Shown: positions 54,478-62,869, numbered from the stretch's first letter. The stretch is 64,000 bases of DNA from Euzebyella marina (GCF_014855515.1 NZ_JACYFK010000003.1:248001-312000), one strand, 5' to 3'. The notes: a model not told the origin generated them from the sequence alone. Program-made: numbers and translations.

Positions 54478-55248
54478 ATGCAAAGAGGTAAAATAGGGAT
54501 ATGGCTTTTGGCAGGTTTTGCCTTTGGGGTCTTTATACTGCAACCCTTGGGCCTATCCCTTTTTCTCTTTGACCGGTCGGGCGATTCCGGTCACTGGCCA
54601 AGCTATTTTGGCGAGGCCTTCAAAACCGCATGGAACGTTGCCGATGTTGACCAAATTCTTGGAAACCTGTTGTTCGGGACAATGGGAAGCAGCCTTGCCC
54701 TGATGTTCTTCCTCAGAAAAAAGATTTTTCAACTGAACAGGCAACGGATGGACAGGCAAACCGTTCTCGAACTCATAAACAAGGGAGAGAGCAGCCGGGT
54801 GGAATTCAAGTCAAGCTTGCGATGGGACGTGCAGCAGGGCAAGGTCAACAAACAACTTGAGTTTATCATATCAAAAACCATTGCCGGGTTTATGAATACC
54901 GAGGGGGGCAAGTTGCTCATAGGTGTTGATGACGGGGGAACCATTCTGGGCCTGCAACAGGATTTCGATACGCTTAAAAAGCCGGACAGCGATGGCTTTG
55001 AGCAGTATTTGATGCAATTGATCGCTCTAAAACTGGGAACCCATCTTTGTACGCTAGTGAACGTAGCATTTTTTGGGTTTGGTCTAAAGCAAGTGTGCTG
55101 TATCGAGATTTTACCAGCCCAAATGCCGGTATATGTGACCCTTGAGGGACGGTCACGGTTTTATATACGCACGGGCAATGCCACACGCGAACTCGATTTG
55201 CCCGAAGCCCTGGTGTATATAGGTAAGGAAAAGGCACAGTACAACTAA
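54478..55248 (+). CDS. membrane protein with AlbA_2 (divergent AAA-4) domain
   Basis: The 256-residue protein begins with two membrane helices (IGIWLLAGFAFGVFILQPLGL and NLLFGTMGSSLALMFFL). A cytoplasmic AlbA_2 domain covers ~95-245: GESSRVEFKSSLRWD, KTIAGFMNTEGGKLLIGVDDGG, GLQQDFDTLKKPDSDGFEQ and RSRFYIRTGNATRELD. AlbA_2 domains are associated with nucleic-acid binding or signalling and are often soluble; a membrane-tethered form in a metal locus is unusual. It is flanked by two SpoIIAA-like genes. Confidence 0.75.
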   Translation: MQRGKIGIWLLAGFAFGVFILQPLGLSLFLFDRSGDSGHWPSYFGEAFKTAWNVADVDQILGNLLFGTMGSSLALMFFLRKKIFQLNRQRMDRQTVLELINKGESSRVEFKSSLRWDVQQGKVNKQLEFIISKTIAGFMNTEGGKLLIGVDDGGTILGLQQDFDTLKKPDSDGFEQYLMQLIALKLGTHLCTLVNVAFFGFGLKQVCCIEILPAQMPVYVTLEGRSRFYIRTGNATRELDLPEALVYIGKEKAQYN

Positions 55249-55283
55249 AAACGGGAGGTTATTGGGCCATGCAGGAAGGATTA

Positions 55284-55301
55284 TTTGCACTTCCGTTGCA
55301 C
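55284..55301 (+). promoter_or_regulatory. direct-repeat operator before SpoIIAA-like gene 2 and the P-type ATPase
   Basis: TTTGCACTTCCGTTGCAC contains TTGCA at 55285 and 55296, with the same 11-base spacing as the operator at 47062. It lies about 40 bases before the gene start, with a near -7 sequence (TAGATTGA) downstream. Confidence 0.55.
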
Positions 55302-55340
55302 AATTGTTTTAATTAGATTGATTTAAAAAAATATACAAAT

Positions 55341-55697
55341 ATGGTACAGATAATAAACTTGGAACAGGAACACCTAATTGCCGCTAAAATCAGTGGAAGA
55401 CTTACAGAAAAGGATATGGAAAAGATGCATCCGCTTATCCACAACATCATAGAAAAAGGGCATAGAGTGGATTTCTATTTTGAAATGAAAGATTTTGAAG
55501 GCTATACCCTTAAAGGCTTTTGGGAAGACCTAAAGATTGATTCGGCTCACTTGGGAGATTATGGCAAGATGGCCTTTGTGGGCAACAAAAAATGGCAGGA
55601 ATGGGCCGCGAAGGCAACTGATTTTTTCATAAAGTCTGAAGTTAAATTTTTTGATATTTCCGAGAAATCACAAGCCCAAAAGTGGATTAAATCTTAA
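55341..55697 (+). CDS. SpoIIAA-like (STAS/DUF3478) protein 2
   Basis: The 118-residue protein has the same fold pattern as the earlier paralogue: HLIAAKISGRLTEKDMEKM, HRVDFYFEMKDFEGY, KMAFVGNKKWQEWAAKATDFF and FFDISEKSQAQKWI. It is closer to canonical SpoIIAA-like proteins. It is the first gene after the second TTGCA operator and lies 26 bases before the metal ATPase gene, so it is probably co-transcribed with it. Confidence 0.8.
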   Translation: MVQIINLEQEHLIAAKISGRLTEKDMEKMHPLIHNIIEKGHRVDFYFEMKDFEGYTLKGFWEDLKIDSAHLGDYGKMAFVGNKKWQEWAAKATDFFIKSEVKFFDISEKSQAQKWIKS

Positions 55698-55723
55698 TTA
55701 ACGATAACAAAACCATTAATAAT

Positions 55724-57712
55724 ATGAAAGACAAGGAAAAACACAGCAAAGGCGATGGCCACAATCACGACCACGGTGGCATTTTCGGCAAAAACACGGA
55801 GCTCTATTTTGCAATTTTAAGTGGGGTCACACTAATAACAGGTTTCCTGTTGGAAAAGTATTCAGGGGTTTCAGCTAACATCCCTTTTGGGCTCTATATT
55901 GCAGCCTACTTTTTTGGAGGTTATTTTACCCTAAAGGAGGCCATTACCAAAGTGTCCAAAGGCGAATTTGAAATCGATTTCCTGATGCTGGTCGCAGCTG
56001 CAGGAGCCGCCTATTTGGGTGAATGGGCAGAAGGTGCCTTGTTGCTCTTCCTTTTCAGTCTGGGTCACGCACTTGAAAACTATGCGATGGGCAAGGCCAA
56101 GAAATCCATTGCAGCGTTAACAGACCTAGCGCCTAAAACCGCACTATTAAAGAAGGATGGCGATACTGTTGAAGTAGGTATTGAAGAGTTACAGATAGGT
56201 GATATCATCGTGGTACGCCCAAACAGTAAAATATCTGCTGATGGTGTTATTGTAAAGGGCAATAGTAGTATAGACCAGTCACCCATTACTGGGGAAAGCG
56301 TTCCTGTGGACAAAACACCAATAGAAAATCCCGATAAGGAATATACAGCAAAAAGCGATATTCCCGACGAGAACCGTGTTTTTTCAGGAACCATCAATGG
56401 CAACAACACCCTCGAAATAAAGGTGATTAAAGAGGCAAAAGATTCTACCCTCAACCGCTTGGTCACTATGGTTCAAGAGGCCCAGGACCAAAAATCGCCC
56501 ACACAATTATTGACCGACAAGTTTGAGCGGTACTACGTGCCATCGGTAATCTTATTGGTCATACTATTGAATTCTGCTTTCCTGGTCATTGATGAAACGT
56601 GGAATGAAAGCCTGTACCGTTCCCTGGCGGTACTTGTGGCAGCCAGTCCTTGTGCCTTGGCTATATCTACGCCATCTGCTGTATTGAGTGGTGTGGCAAG
56701 AGCAGCACGAGGCGGGGTTTTGATAAAAGGCGGTCGCCCCTTGGAAGACTTAGGGGTACTTACCGCTCTCGCTTTTGACAAAACGGGAACACTTACCGAA
56801 GGAAAACCAAAACTTACCGATGTCGAAAGTTTTGGCAACATAGATAAAAATGAACTGTTGGAAATTGCTATTGCGGTTGAGGAACTGAGCGACCATCCCC
56901 TGGCAAAGGCTGTTGTACGTGACGGAATGGAACGGCTTGGGAAGGACGCCAAAATTCCCGATGCCGATGATTTGGAGGCCGTACAAGGCAAGGGCATAAA
57001 GGCAAACTATCAAGGGGATTCCATTTACATAGGCAATCTTGAGCTTTTTGAGGGTATTGATAAGGGCGTTCCCAGCGATGTATCAGAAAAGGTAAGAACT
57101 CTTGAAGGGGAAGGAAAGACCACGATGCTAATAAAAAGGGGCGATGAATTTATAGGGATGCTCGGGCTGATGGACACCCCACGGGAAAAAGCCAAGGAGA
57201 CCCTTGCCCAACTAAAGGAAATAGGCATCAAGAAAATGATAATGCTTACCGGAGACAACCAGAAAGTGGCCGACGCTGTAGCCGAGGAAATTGGGTTGAC
57301 CGAAGCACGCGGAAGCCTGCTTCCCGAAGAAAAAGTGGAGGCCATCAAAAAACTTGCGGAACAGGAAAATAAACTGGCAATGATAGGTGATGGGGTCAAT
57401 GACGCCCCTGCTATGGCAAACAGTACCGTTGGTATTGCAATGGGTGCGGCGGGAAGCGACGTGGCTTTAGAAACCGCAGATATAGCACTAATGGCAGACA
57501 AACTGGAAACCTTGCCTTTTGCCATCGGTTTGAGCAGAAAAGCGAAGGCGATAATCAAGCAAAACTTATGGGTTAGCTTGGGGGTTGTTGCCCTTTTAAT
57601 TCCTGCGACAATTATGAGTTGGGCAAGTATAGGGATAGCCGTGGCCATTCACGAGGGCTCTACGTTGGTAGTGGTGGTCAATGCATTGCGTTTGCTCGCC
57701 TACAAAAAATAA
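55724..57712 (+). CDS. P1B-4-type heavy-metal-translocating ATPase
   Basis: The 662-residue ATPase exports divalent metal from the cytoplasm. It has no N-terminal HMA domain, only a short His-rich tail (HSKGDGHNHDHGG). Membrane metal motifs are SPC at 308-310 (AASPCALAISTPSA) and HEGST at 643-647, the pair that defines the P1B-4 class (Co2+/Fe2+, sometimes Zn/Cd) rather than CPC-type Zn/Cd/Pb pumps. The phosphorylation site is Asp352 in DKTGTLTEGKP, with the TGDN and GDGVNDAP hinge motifs. Flanking Fur-family genes are consistent with iron or cobalt sensing. Confidence 0.92.
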   Translation: MKDKEKHSKGDGHNHDHGGIFGKNTELYFAILSGVTLITGFLLEKYSGVSANIPFGLYIAAYFFGGYFTLKEAITKVSKGEFEIDFLMLVAAAGAAYLGEWAEGALLLFLFSLGHALENYAMGKAKKSIAALTDLAPKTALLKKDGDTVEVGIEELQIGDIIVVRPNSKISADGVIVKGNSSIDQSPITGESVPVDKTPIENPDKEYTAKSDIPDENRVFSGTINGNNTLEIKVIKEAKDSTLNRLVTMVQEAQDQKSPTQLLTDKFERYYVPSVILLVILLNSAFLVIDETWNESLYRSLAVLVAASPCALAISTPSAVLSGVARAARGGVLIKGGRPLEDLGVLTALAFDKTGTLTEGKPKLTDVESFGNIDKNELLEIAIAVEELSDHPLAKAVVRDGMERLGKDAKIPDADDLEAVQGKGIKANYQGDSIYIGNLELFEGIDKGVPSDVSEKVRTLEGEGKTTMLIKRGDEFIGMLGLMDTPREKAKETLAQLKEIGIKKMIMLTGDNQKVADAVAEEIGLTEARGSLLPEEKVEAIKKLAEQENKLAMIGDGVNDAPAMANSTVGIAMGAAGSDVALETADIALMADKLETLPFAIGLSRKAKAIIKQNLWVSLGVVALLIPATIMSWASIGIAVAIHEGSTLVVVVNALRLLAYKK

Positions 57713-57751
57713 ATTCAATAAAGGAGATTGCCTTTGAATCAAGATTAAAAA

Positions 57752-58186
57752 ATGAACAAAACGGAAAAAATATTGTCAAGTCACGGTATTCGCCCTACTC
57801 AAATGAGGTCCAAGATATACAGGTATCTGAGAAGGAAGCAAAGTGCCGTGTCCTTTTCCGATTTAAAAAAGGTCTTTGCCGAAAAGAGCGAAACCAATAA
57901 GACAGCAAACAGAACGACCTTTTATCGCAACCTTAAGATTTTTGAGAATAAAGGACTTATTCATCAGATAAATGATGGAACCGGAGTGGCAAAATTTGCG
58001 ATTTCTAATGAAAACGTTAAAGGTAAGTATGGTTCAGATTTACATCTGCACTTTCATTGTACCGAATGTAAGAAAACAATCTGTTTGCCAAATAAAATAC
58101 CAGAAGAAAGTTTGCCAGATGATTATAAAATAAACGATGTCAACTTGGTATTAAAAGGGATATGCGTGAAATGTAAGGAAAAATAA
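57752..58186 (+). CDS. Fur-family transcriptional repressor (paralogue)
   Basis: The 144-residue paralogue of the repressor at 53657 shows SHGIRPTQMRSKIYRYL, NRTTFYRNLKIFENKGLIHQI, HLHFHCTECKKTICLP and the CVKC pair. It lies 39 bases after the metal ATPase gene, a position typical of a local sensor. Binding specificity cannot be read from the sequence; both paralogues could recognise the TTGCA repeats. Confidence 0.88.
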   Translation: MNKTEKILSSHGIRPTQMRSKIYRYLRRKQSAVSFSDLKKVFAEKSETNKTANRTTFYRNLKIFENKGLIHQINDGTGVAKFAISNENVKGKYGSDLHLHFHCTECKKTICLPNKIPEESLPDDYKINDVNLVLKGICVKCKEK

Positions 58187-58187
58187 C

Positions 58188-58250
58188 AGGTGGGAGTTCC
58201 AGAACTTTGAACCCTTGCGCCCAAGAGTCAAGTTCAAGGTTCTTCCACCT
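58188..58250. repeat. long imperfect stem-loop between fur paralogue and lpd
   Basis: AGAACTTTGAAC (58201-58212) pairs with GTTCAAGGTTCT (58232-58243), and outer AGGTGG (58188-58193) with CCACCT (58245-58250). The loop is 19 bases. There is no long T-run, so it is not a standard terminator. It may be a processing or regulatory structure. Confidence 0.6.
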
Positions 58251-58273
58251 TATTTAACCAAAAAAATACAATT

Positions 58274-59677
58274 ATGGAAAAATATGATATAACAATTATT
58301 GGTTCCGGTCCAGGTGGCTACGTGTGTGCCATACGTGCTGCACAACTGGGCTTTAAAGTGGCCATAATCGAAAAGTACAGTACCCTTGGCGGCACTTGCC
58401 TTAACGTGGGCTGTATCCCTTCAAAAGCCTGGCTGGAAGCATCGGAACATTACCACAAGCTCAAACACCAATTCGAGGATTTCGGCATTGATGTCAAGGA
58501 GGCGAATGTAGATATTGTAAAAATGAACCAAAGGGTTCAAGACGTCGTGGGGGAAATCATCAACGGGGTAGCCTACCTGATGAAAAAGAACAAGGTTACC
58601 GTTTATGAAGGCCACGGAAACATCAAGGACAAAAACACCATTGAAATTAAGGGCGAGGACAAAACACAAACCATAGAAACCGATAAAATGGTCATCGCCA
58701 CCGGGTCAAAACCTGCATCCTTGCCCAACATAGAAATAGATAAAAAAAGGATTATTTCCTCTACGGAAGCCCTTGCCCTTAAAGAAATCCCCAAACACTT
58801 GATGGTCGTTGGAGGTGGTGTCATTGGGGTCGAGATAGGTTCGGTTTTCGCCAGGTTAGGTTCAAAGGTTTCCATCGTAGAGTATTTTGATGGGCTTATT
58901 TATACAATGGACAAATCCGTAGGGCATCAATTGTACAGGTCCCTAAGAAAACAAGATATCGAGTTCTATCTGGAACACAAGGTCACAAAAGCTTTGGCAG
59001 CAGATGATAAAGTAACCCTTACGGCACAGAACAGGAAAGACGACAAGGAAATGCAGTTGGAAGGAGACTATTGCCTGATGGCCATTGGGAGAAAACCTTT
59101 TACATCAGGTCTTGGCCTTGAAAACGTGGGAGTGGAAACCAACGAAAAAGGACAAATAAAAGTAGATGATAACCTGGAGACCAATGTAAAAGGGGTCTAT
59201 GCCATTGGAGATGTAGTCCGTGGGGCGATGCTCGCCCATAAGGCCAGTGAAGAAGGTGTTTTTGCGGCCGAACGCATTGCGGGACAAAAGCCGCATATCA
59301 ATTATTCCCTCATACCAAACATTGTCTATACACAGCCCGAAGTGGCCGGTGTAGGACGTACCGAAGAGGAACTTAAAGAAGCAGGAAGAGCAATAAAAAC
59401 GGGCTCGTTTCCCTTTAAGGCCAATGCACGGGCCAAGATAAGTATGGACACTGACGGCTTTATAAAAGTGATTGCAGACAAGGAAACCGATGAGATTTTG
59501 GGCGTGCATATGATAGGTCCGCGCATAGCCGATAGTTATACGGAAGCTGTCGTGGCGATGGAATTCAGGGCAGCGGCAGAAGATATTGCCAGAATGTCCC
59601 ACGGACACCCCACATTTTCAGAAACCTTTAAGGAAGCCTGCTTGGCCGCTACCGAAGACAGGGCGTTGCATATATAA
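58274..59677 (+). CDS. lpdA: dihydrolipoyl dehydrogenase
   Basis: This 467-residue flavoprotein disulfide reductase oxidises dihydrolipoamide with NAD+. It shows the FAD motif IIGSGPGGYVCAIRA near residue 8, the redox pair Cys42/Cys47 (GGTCLNVGCIPSKA), the NAD motif VVGGGVIGVEIGSVF near 180 and the catalytic His445/Glu450 (HGHPTFSETFKEA). No extra N-terminal metal domain is present, so it is not a mercuric reductase. Its location among metal genes suggests an accessory copy, perhaps protecting lipoyl enzymes under metal stress. Confidence 0.9.
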   Translation: MEKYDITIIGSGPGGYVCAIRAAQLGFKVAIIEKYSTLGGTCLNVGCIPSKAWLEASEHYHKLKHQFEDFGIDVKEANVDIVKMNQRVQDVVGEIINGVAYLMKKNKVTVYEGHGNIKDKNTIEIKGEDKTQTIETDKMVIATGSKPASLPNIEIDKKRIISSTEALALKEIPKHLMVVGGGVIGVEIGSVFARLGSKVSIVEYFDGLIYTMDKSVGHQLYRSLRKQDIEFYLEHKVTKALAADDKVTLTAQNRKDDKEMQLEGDYCLMAIGRKPFTSGLGLENVGVETNEKGQIKVDDNLETNVKGVYAIGDVVRGAMLAHKASEEGVFAAERIAGQKPHINYSLIPNIVYTQPEVAGVGRTEEELKEAGRAIKTGSFPFKANARAKISMDTDGFIKVIADKETDEILGVHMIGPRIADSYTEAVVAMEFRAAAEDIARMSHGHPTFSETFKEACLAATEDRALHI

Positions 59678-59695
59678 AAATATAAAAAAACGAAG

Positions 59696-59905
59696 ATGAG
59701 GAAAATTCAAAAACTAACCCAAGAAATCAACGAATTGACAGTAAGGATTGAACACGAATATCCCGAACTCTATCGCTATTTGGATGAGAATCCCATAACT
59801 ATTCCCATAGATGATGAAGCAAAACTGACTTATAAATCGTTCGCTGATTATTTGGAGAGCTTAAAATCGATTTTGGAAAAATATATGGAATACCATAATA
59901 AGTAA
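59696..59905 (+). CDS. small helical protein, function unknown
   Basis: The 69-residue protein (RKIQKLTQEINELTVRIEHE, then LYRYLDENPITIPIDDEA, then YLESLKSILEKYMEYHNK) is helical with a short turn and no Cys. It follows lpd by 18 bases and precedes a cation transporter. No family is recognised; similar short proteins appear in flavobacterial metal islands, from memory. Confidence 0.6.
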   Translation: MRKIQKLTQEINELTVRIEHEYPELYRYLDENPITIPIDDEAKLTYKSFADYLESLKSILEKYMEYHNK

Positions 59906-59948
59906 AGATTTAAAACACCAAACTTAGAATTTAATACAGATTATTTAA

Positions 59949-60749
59949 ATGTCCACTATAAACAAAAGCACTTTTAAGGTAAGTCAAATGGATTGCCCTT
60001 CCGAAGAACAGATGATAAGGATGAAACTGGAGTCAAATCCTCAAATCAAATATCTGGACTTTGACATTCCGAAAAGAAAATTAGATGTGTACCATCAGGG
60101 GAATGCCCAAGAAATAAATGTGGCATTGGGTGCATTAAAGCTGGGGGAAAAACTCTTGGGAACAGAAAAGGCGGAAACACCTATTGCCGAAGACGAGACC
60201 AAACAAAAGAAGATACTCTGGTGGGTCTTGTACATCAATTTTGGGTTTTTCGTTATCGAAATGACCACGGGATGGATTTCTTCCTCGATGGGCCTTATTG
60301 CGGATTCACTAGATATGCTGGCCGATTCCATTGTGTACGCATTGAGCCTTTTTGCCGTAGGCGGCGCTATTTCCAGAAAAAAGAAAGTGGCGAAGTTCAG
60401 TGGCTATTTTCAAATGGCCTTGGCCCTGCTGGGATTTTCGGAAGTCGTGAGAAGGTTTTTGAGCAGTAGCGAAACCCCTTTGTTCCAATGGATGATTATC
60501 GTTTCCATTTTCGCCCTTATCGGCAACCTCGTTTCCCTATGGTTGATAAACAAGGCCAAAAGCAAGGAAGCGCATATGCAGGCAAGTGCCATCTTTACCT
60601 CAAACGACATTATTGTGAACGGCGGGGTAATACTGGCAGGGGTGCTGGTTTATTTTTTAGACAGTAAATGGCCCGATTTGGTCATAGGCGGTATTGTATT
60701 TGCCTTTGTGATGCGAGGAGCCATTAGAATTTTAAAATTGTCCAAATAA
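59949..60749 (+). CDS. CDF-type cation transporter with N-terminal HMA-like domain
   Basis: In this 266-residue protein, residues 1-70 resemble a heavy-metal-associated domain (TFKVSQMDCPSEEQMIRMKL) that keeps one Cys in place of CxxC. Residues ~88-260 are about six membrane helices of a cation diffusion facilitator (VLYINFGFFVIEMTTG, LIADSLDMLADSIVYALSL). The HxxxD site of the fifth helix is altered (AHMQASAIFTSNDI), and the usual cytoplasmic C-terminal domain is absent. It probably exports a divalent or monovalent metal ion. Confidence 0.8.
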   Translation: MSTINKSTFKVSQMDCPSEEQMIRMKLESNPQIKYLDFDIPKRKLDVYHQGNAQEINVALGALKLGEKLLGTEKAETPIAEDETKQKKILWWVLYINFGFFVIEMTTGWISSSMGLIADSLDMLADSIVYALSLFAVGGAISRKKKVAKFSGYFQMALALLGFSEVVRRFLSSSETPLFQWMIIVSIFALIGNLVSLWLINKAKSKEAHMQASAIFTSNDIIVNGGVILAGVLVYFLDSKWPDLVIGGIVFAFVMRGAIRILKLSK

Positions 60750-60785
60750 CGTATTGGGAAGAAAAGAAATAGCAAAAGAAAGATT

Positions 60786-61697
60786 TTGGAAAGGAATCCA
60801 AATGCCATATCCCGAATAGGACTCAAAACTACCCTCGTAGGTATTTTGATCAGTGCATTATTGGCATTGATCAAAGGTTTGGGCGGGGTGTTCGGGCATT
60901 CTTATGCCCTTATTGCCGATGCGATCGAATCCGGGGCGGATGTGCTGACATCCGCACTATTATGGGCCGGGTTGAGATGGTCGTCAAGGCCACCGGATGA
61001 AAACCATCCCTACGGACACGGTAAGATAGAGGCCCTGGTGGCGGTGGGTATTGCCATAGCCCTAACCATTGCAGGTGGTATAATCATAAGGGACAGCATC
61101 GACCATATTCTGGTACCCCACAAAACTCCTGCACCCTTCACACTCTTCATACTGGTATTTGTTGTCCTCACGAAAGAGGCGTTGTATCGCTATGTCATGA
61201 AAACAGGTGATGAAATCAATAGTTCGGCCGTCAAGGCCGATGCATTTCACCATAGGAGTGATGCCATTACGTCGATAGCCGCTTTTATAGGGATTTCCAT
61301 AGCATTGATCGGTGGCGAAGGGTTTGAGATAGCGGATGATTTCGCGGCACTCATTGCAGCGGGCATTATTCTGTTCAATGCCTATAAAATAGCTAGGTCA
61401 TCGGTAAGGGAGTTGCTGGACGAAGCTGTTGAGCCCGAATTTCGAAATGAGGTTATCCGACTGGCCGAAGCCGTTCCTGAAGTGGTAAGGGTAGAGCGCT
61501 GCCATTCCCGAAAGATGGGAACGGCCTTTCATATCGATATGCATATTTGGATCGATGGGGAATTAACTGTGACCGAGGGCCATGATATTGCACACAAAGT
61601 AAAGGAGAGATTGTTCAGGTCATATTCCGAGATACTTGACGTGCACATCCATATCGAACCTAGCAAAGAGAGAAATGTTAAAATGACAGAATTATGA
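60786..61697 (+). CDS. cation diffusion facilitator family transporter
   Basis: The 303-residue protein starts at TTG 60786 (MERNPNAISRIGLKTT). Six membrane helices carry the metal sites ALIADAIESGADVLTSAL near residue 40 and SAVKADAFHHRSDAITS near 148, with the family NHPYGHGKIEAL motif. A C-terminal cytoplasmic ferredoxin-like domain (VVRVERCHSRKMGTAFHIDMHIWIDG) is complete. It exports Zn2+, Co2+ or Fe2+ by proton antiport. It overlaps the next gene by four bases. Confidence 0.9.
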   Translation: MERNPNAISRIGLKTTLVGILISALLALIKGLGGVFGHSYALIADAIESGADVLTSALLWAGLRWSSRPPDENHPYGHGKIEALVAVGIAIALTIAGGIIIRDSIDHILVPHKTPAPFTLFILVFVVLTKEALYRYVMKTGDEINSSAVKADAFHHRSDAITSIAAFIGISIALIGGEGFEIADDFAALIAAGIILFNAYKIARSSVRELLDEAVEPEFRNEVIRLAEAVPEVVRVERCHSRKMGTAFHIDMHIWIDGELTVTEGHDIAHKVKERLFRSYSEILDVHIHIEPSKERNVKMTEL

Positions 61698-62692
61698 ACA
61701 TATGGCCATGGGTACTCGTTTTGGGCCTAGCGGCCTGGGCAGCACACTGGGGTGCGGATCGATTGTTGACTCCTTTAAAGTTGCTCCGCAAGCAATGGGG
61801 GCTTACCGCATCCGCTGGAGCCGCTTTTCTTGCCCTTGTAACGGCCAGTCCTGAAGTTGCCATCAATATAACCAGTGCGGCACGGGACGTTTCCGATATT
61901 GGCCTGGGCAACTTATTGGGTTCCAATATTATTTCCATTCCCTTGATGGTGACCATAGCTTATTTTGCTTCCAGGAAACAATTCAAGAACAACAAGGAAC
62001 ATCAAGAACATCTTGATAAAAACATTCTGGCGTTGAACAAACGTTCGGTTTCCGTACTGTCCCTTCCTTATCTGGGCATTATCGCCCTTGTGGCCATTTT
62101 AACTCTGCCAAAGCCCTGGCGTGGCCTGCAACCTGTGGACGGGTGGATTATGCTGGCGGCCTATGCTGCGTTCTTGACCCACGCAATCATAAAAGGCAAG
62201 GAAAAGGGCAAAAAAGTAGAATGGAACAAAAAACAGGTCTGGTTATCGATTGCCGGGGCCTTTGCGATAGCAGTTGGCGCTTTTTTCATAGTGAAGGCGA
62301 CCGAAAATATTGTTTCTGCCCTAAATATTTCTGAAATCGTGGGAGGCCTTTTCATCACGGGCATAATGACCACGGCACCGGAAATATTCAAGACCTGGAG
62401 CGTGGTAAAAGGGGGCGAGGTGACAGCGGGCACCACCAGTGTTATTGCAGACAATGCCGTAACGATGACGGTGGCATTTTTTCCGCTGGCTTTGGTAACC
62501 ACCCCCATTGAGGACTTTGAACTGTTCTGGGTCAACATGGCCTTTGTCGGGCTTATGCCGCTGCTTTACACACTATTTGTGCACCAAAGCAAGGAACTGC
62601 ACGGTTTCTCTCGTTGGCAGATTTTTGTATTTGATGCGGCATATATAGTTTATTTACTGGTCATGGTTTTTTACGTGTTGAAACTTTTTTGA
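61694..62692 (+). CDS. sodium/calcium-exchanger-family cation antiporter
   Basis: This 332-residue membrane protein has two CaCA-type repeats: the first around LVTASPEVAINITSAARDVSDIGLGNLLGSN (~residue 55), the second around GIMTTAPEIFKTWSVVKGGE and TSVIADNAVTMTV (~220). The GN-SN and PE motifs fit YrbG-like Ca2+/cation antiporters. It overlaps the CDF gene by four bases (ATGA) and likely extends the metal/cation efflux operon. Confidence 0.87.
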   Translation: MNIWPWVLVLGLAAWAAHWGADRLLTPLKLLRKQWGLTASAGAAFLALVTASPEVAINITSAARDVSDIGLGNLLGSNIISIPLMVTIAYFASRKQFKNNKEHQEHLDKNILALNKRSVSVLSLPYLGIIALVAILTLPKPWRGLQPVDGWIMLAAYAAFLTHAIIKGKEKGKKVEWNKKQVWLSIAGAFAIAVGAFFIVKATENIVSALNISEIVGGLFITGIMTTAPEIFKTWSVVKGGEVTAGTTSVIADNAVTMTVAFFPLALVTTPIEDFELFWVNMAFVGLMPLLYTLFVHQSKELHGFSRWQIFVFDAAYIVYLLVMVFYVLKLF

Positions 62693-62695
62693 TAG

Positions 62696-62869
62696 ATGAA
62701 AGACGAACTTTTTAAAGATTGCTCGATGAGGCTCAATATGCTGGATGAAAACATCCACAAATTGGCCGTAAAGTATGCTAAAGAATACTATACGACAAAC
62801 CAATGCTCCAAGGAGGAAGACCTTGAACGCGGCATTGTAAAAGCAGAGATGGAAGGGCGAAAGCTCTAA
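62696..62869 (+). CDS. small protein with repeated acidic/basic helix motif
   Basis: The 57-residue protein (MKDELFKDCSMRLNMLDENI, then LAVKYAKEYYTTNQCSKEED, then LERGIVKAEMEGRKL) starts three bases after the antiporter stop. Its C-terminal half matches the pattern AxxYAxExx-EE-xxxGIxKAE of the next gene, so the two look related. No function is known. Confidence 0.65.
   Translation: MKDELFKDCSMRLNMLDENIHKLAVKYAKEYYTTNQCSKEEDLERGIVKAEMEGRKL

Noticed and set aside
57619-57900. Frame spanning the end of the P-type ATPase and the start of the second fur gene
   Set aside because: It overlaps two conserved genes in another frame and shows no protein pattern.
58274-59677. Mercuric reductase
   Set aside because: The C-terminal His-Glu dyad of dihydrolipoamide dehydrogenase is present and the C-terminal Cys pair and N-terminal HMA domain of MerA are absent.
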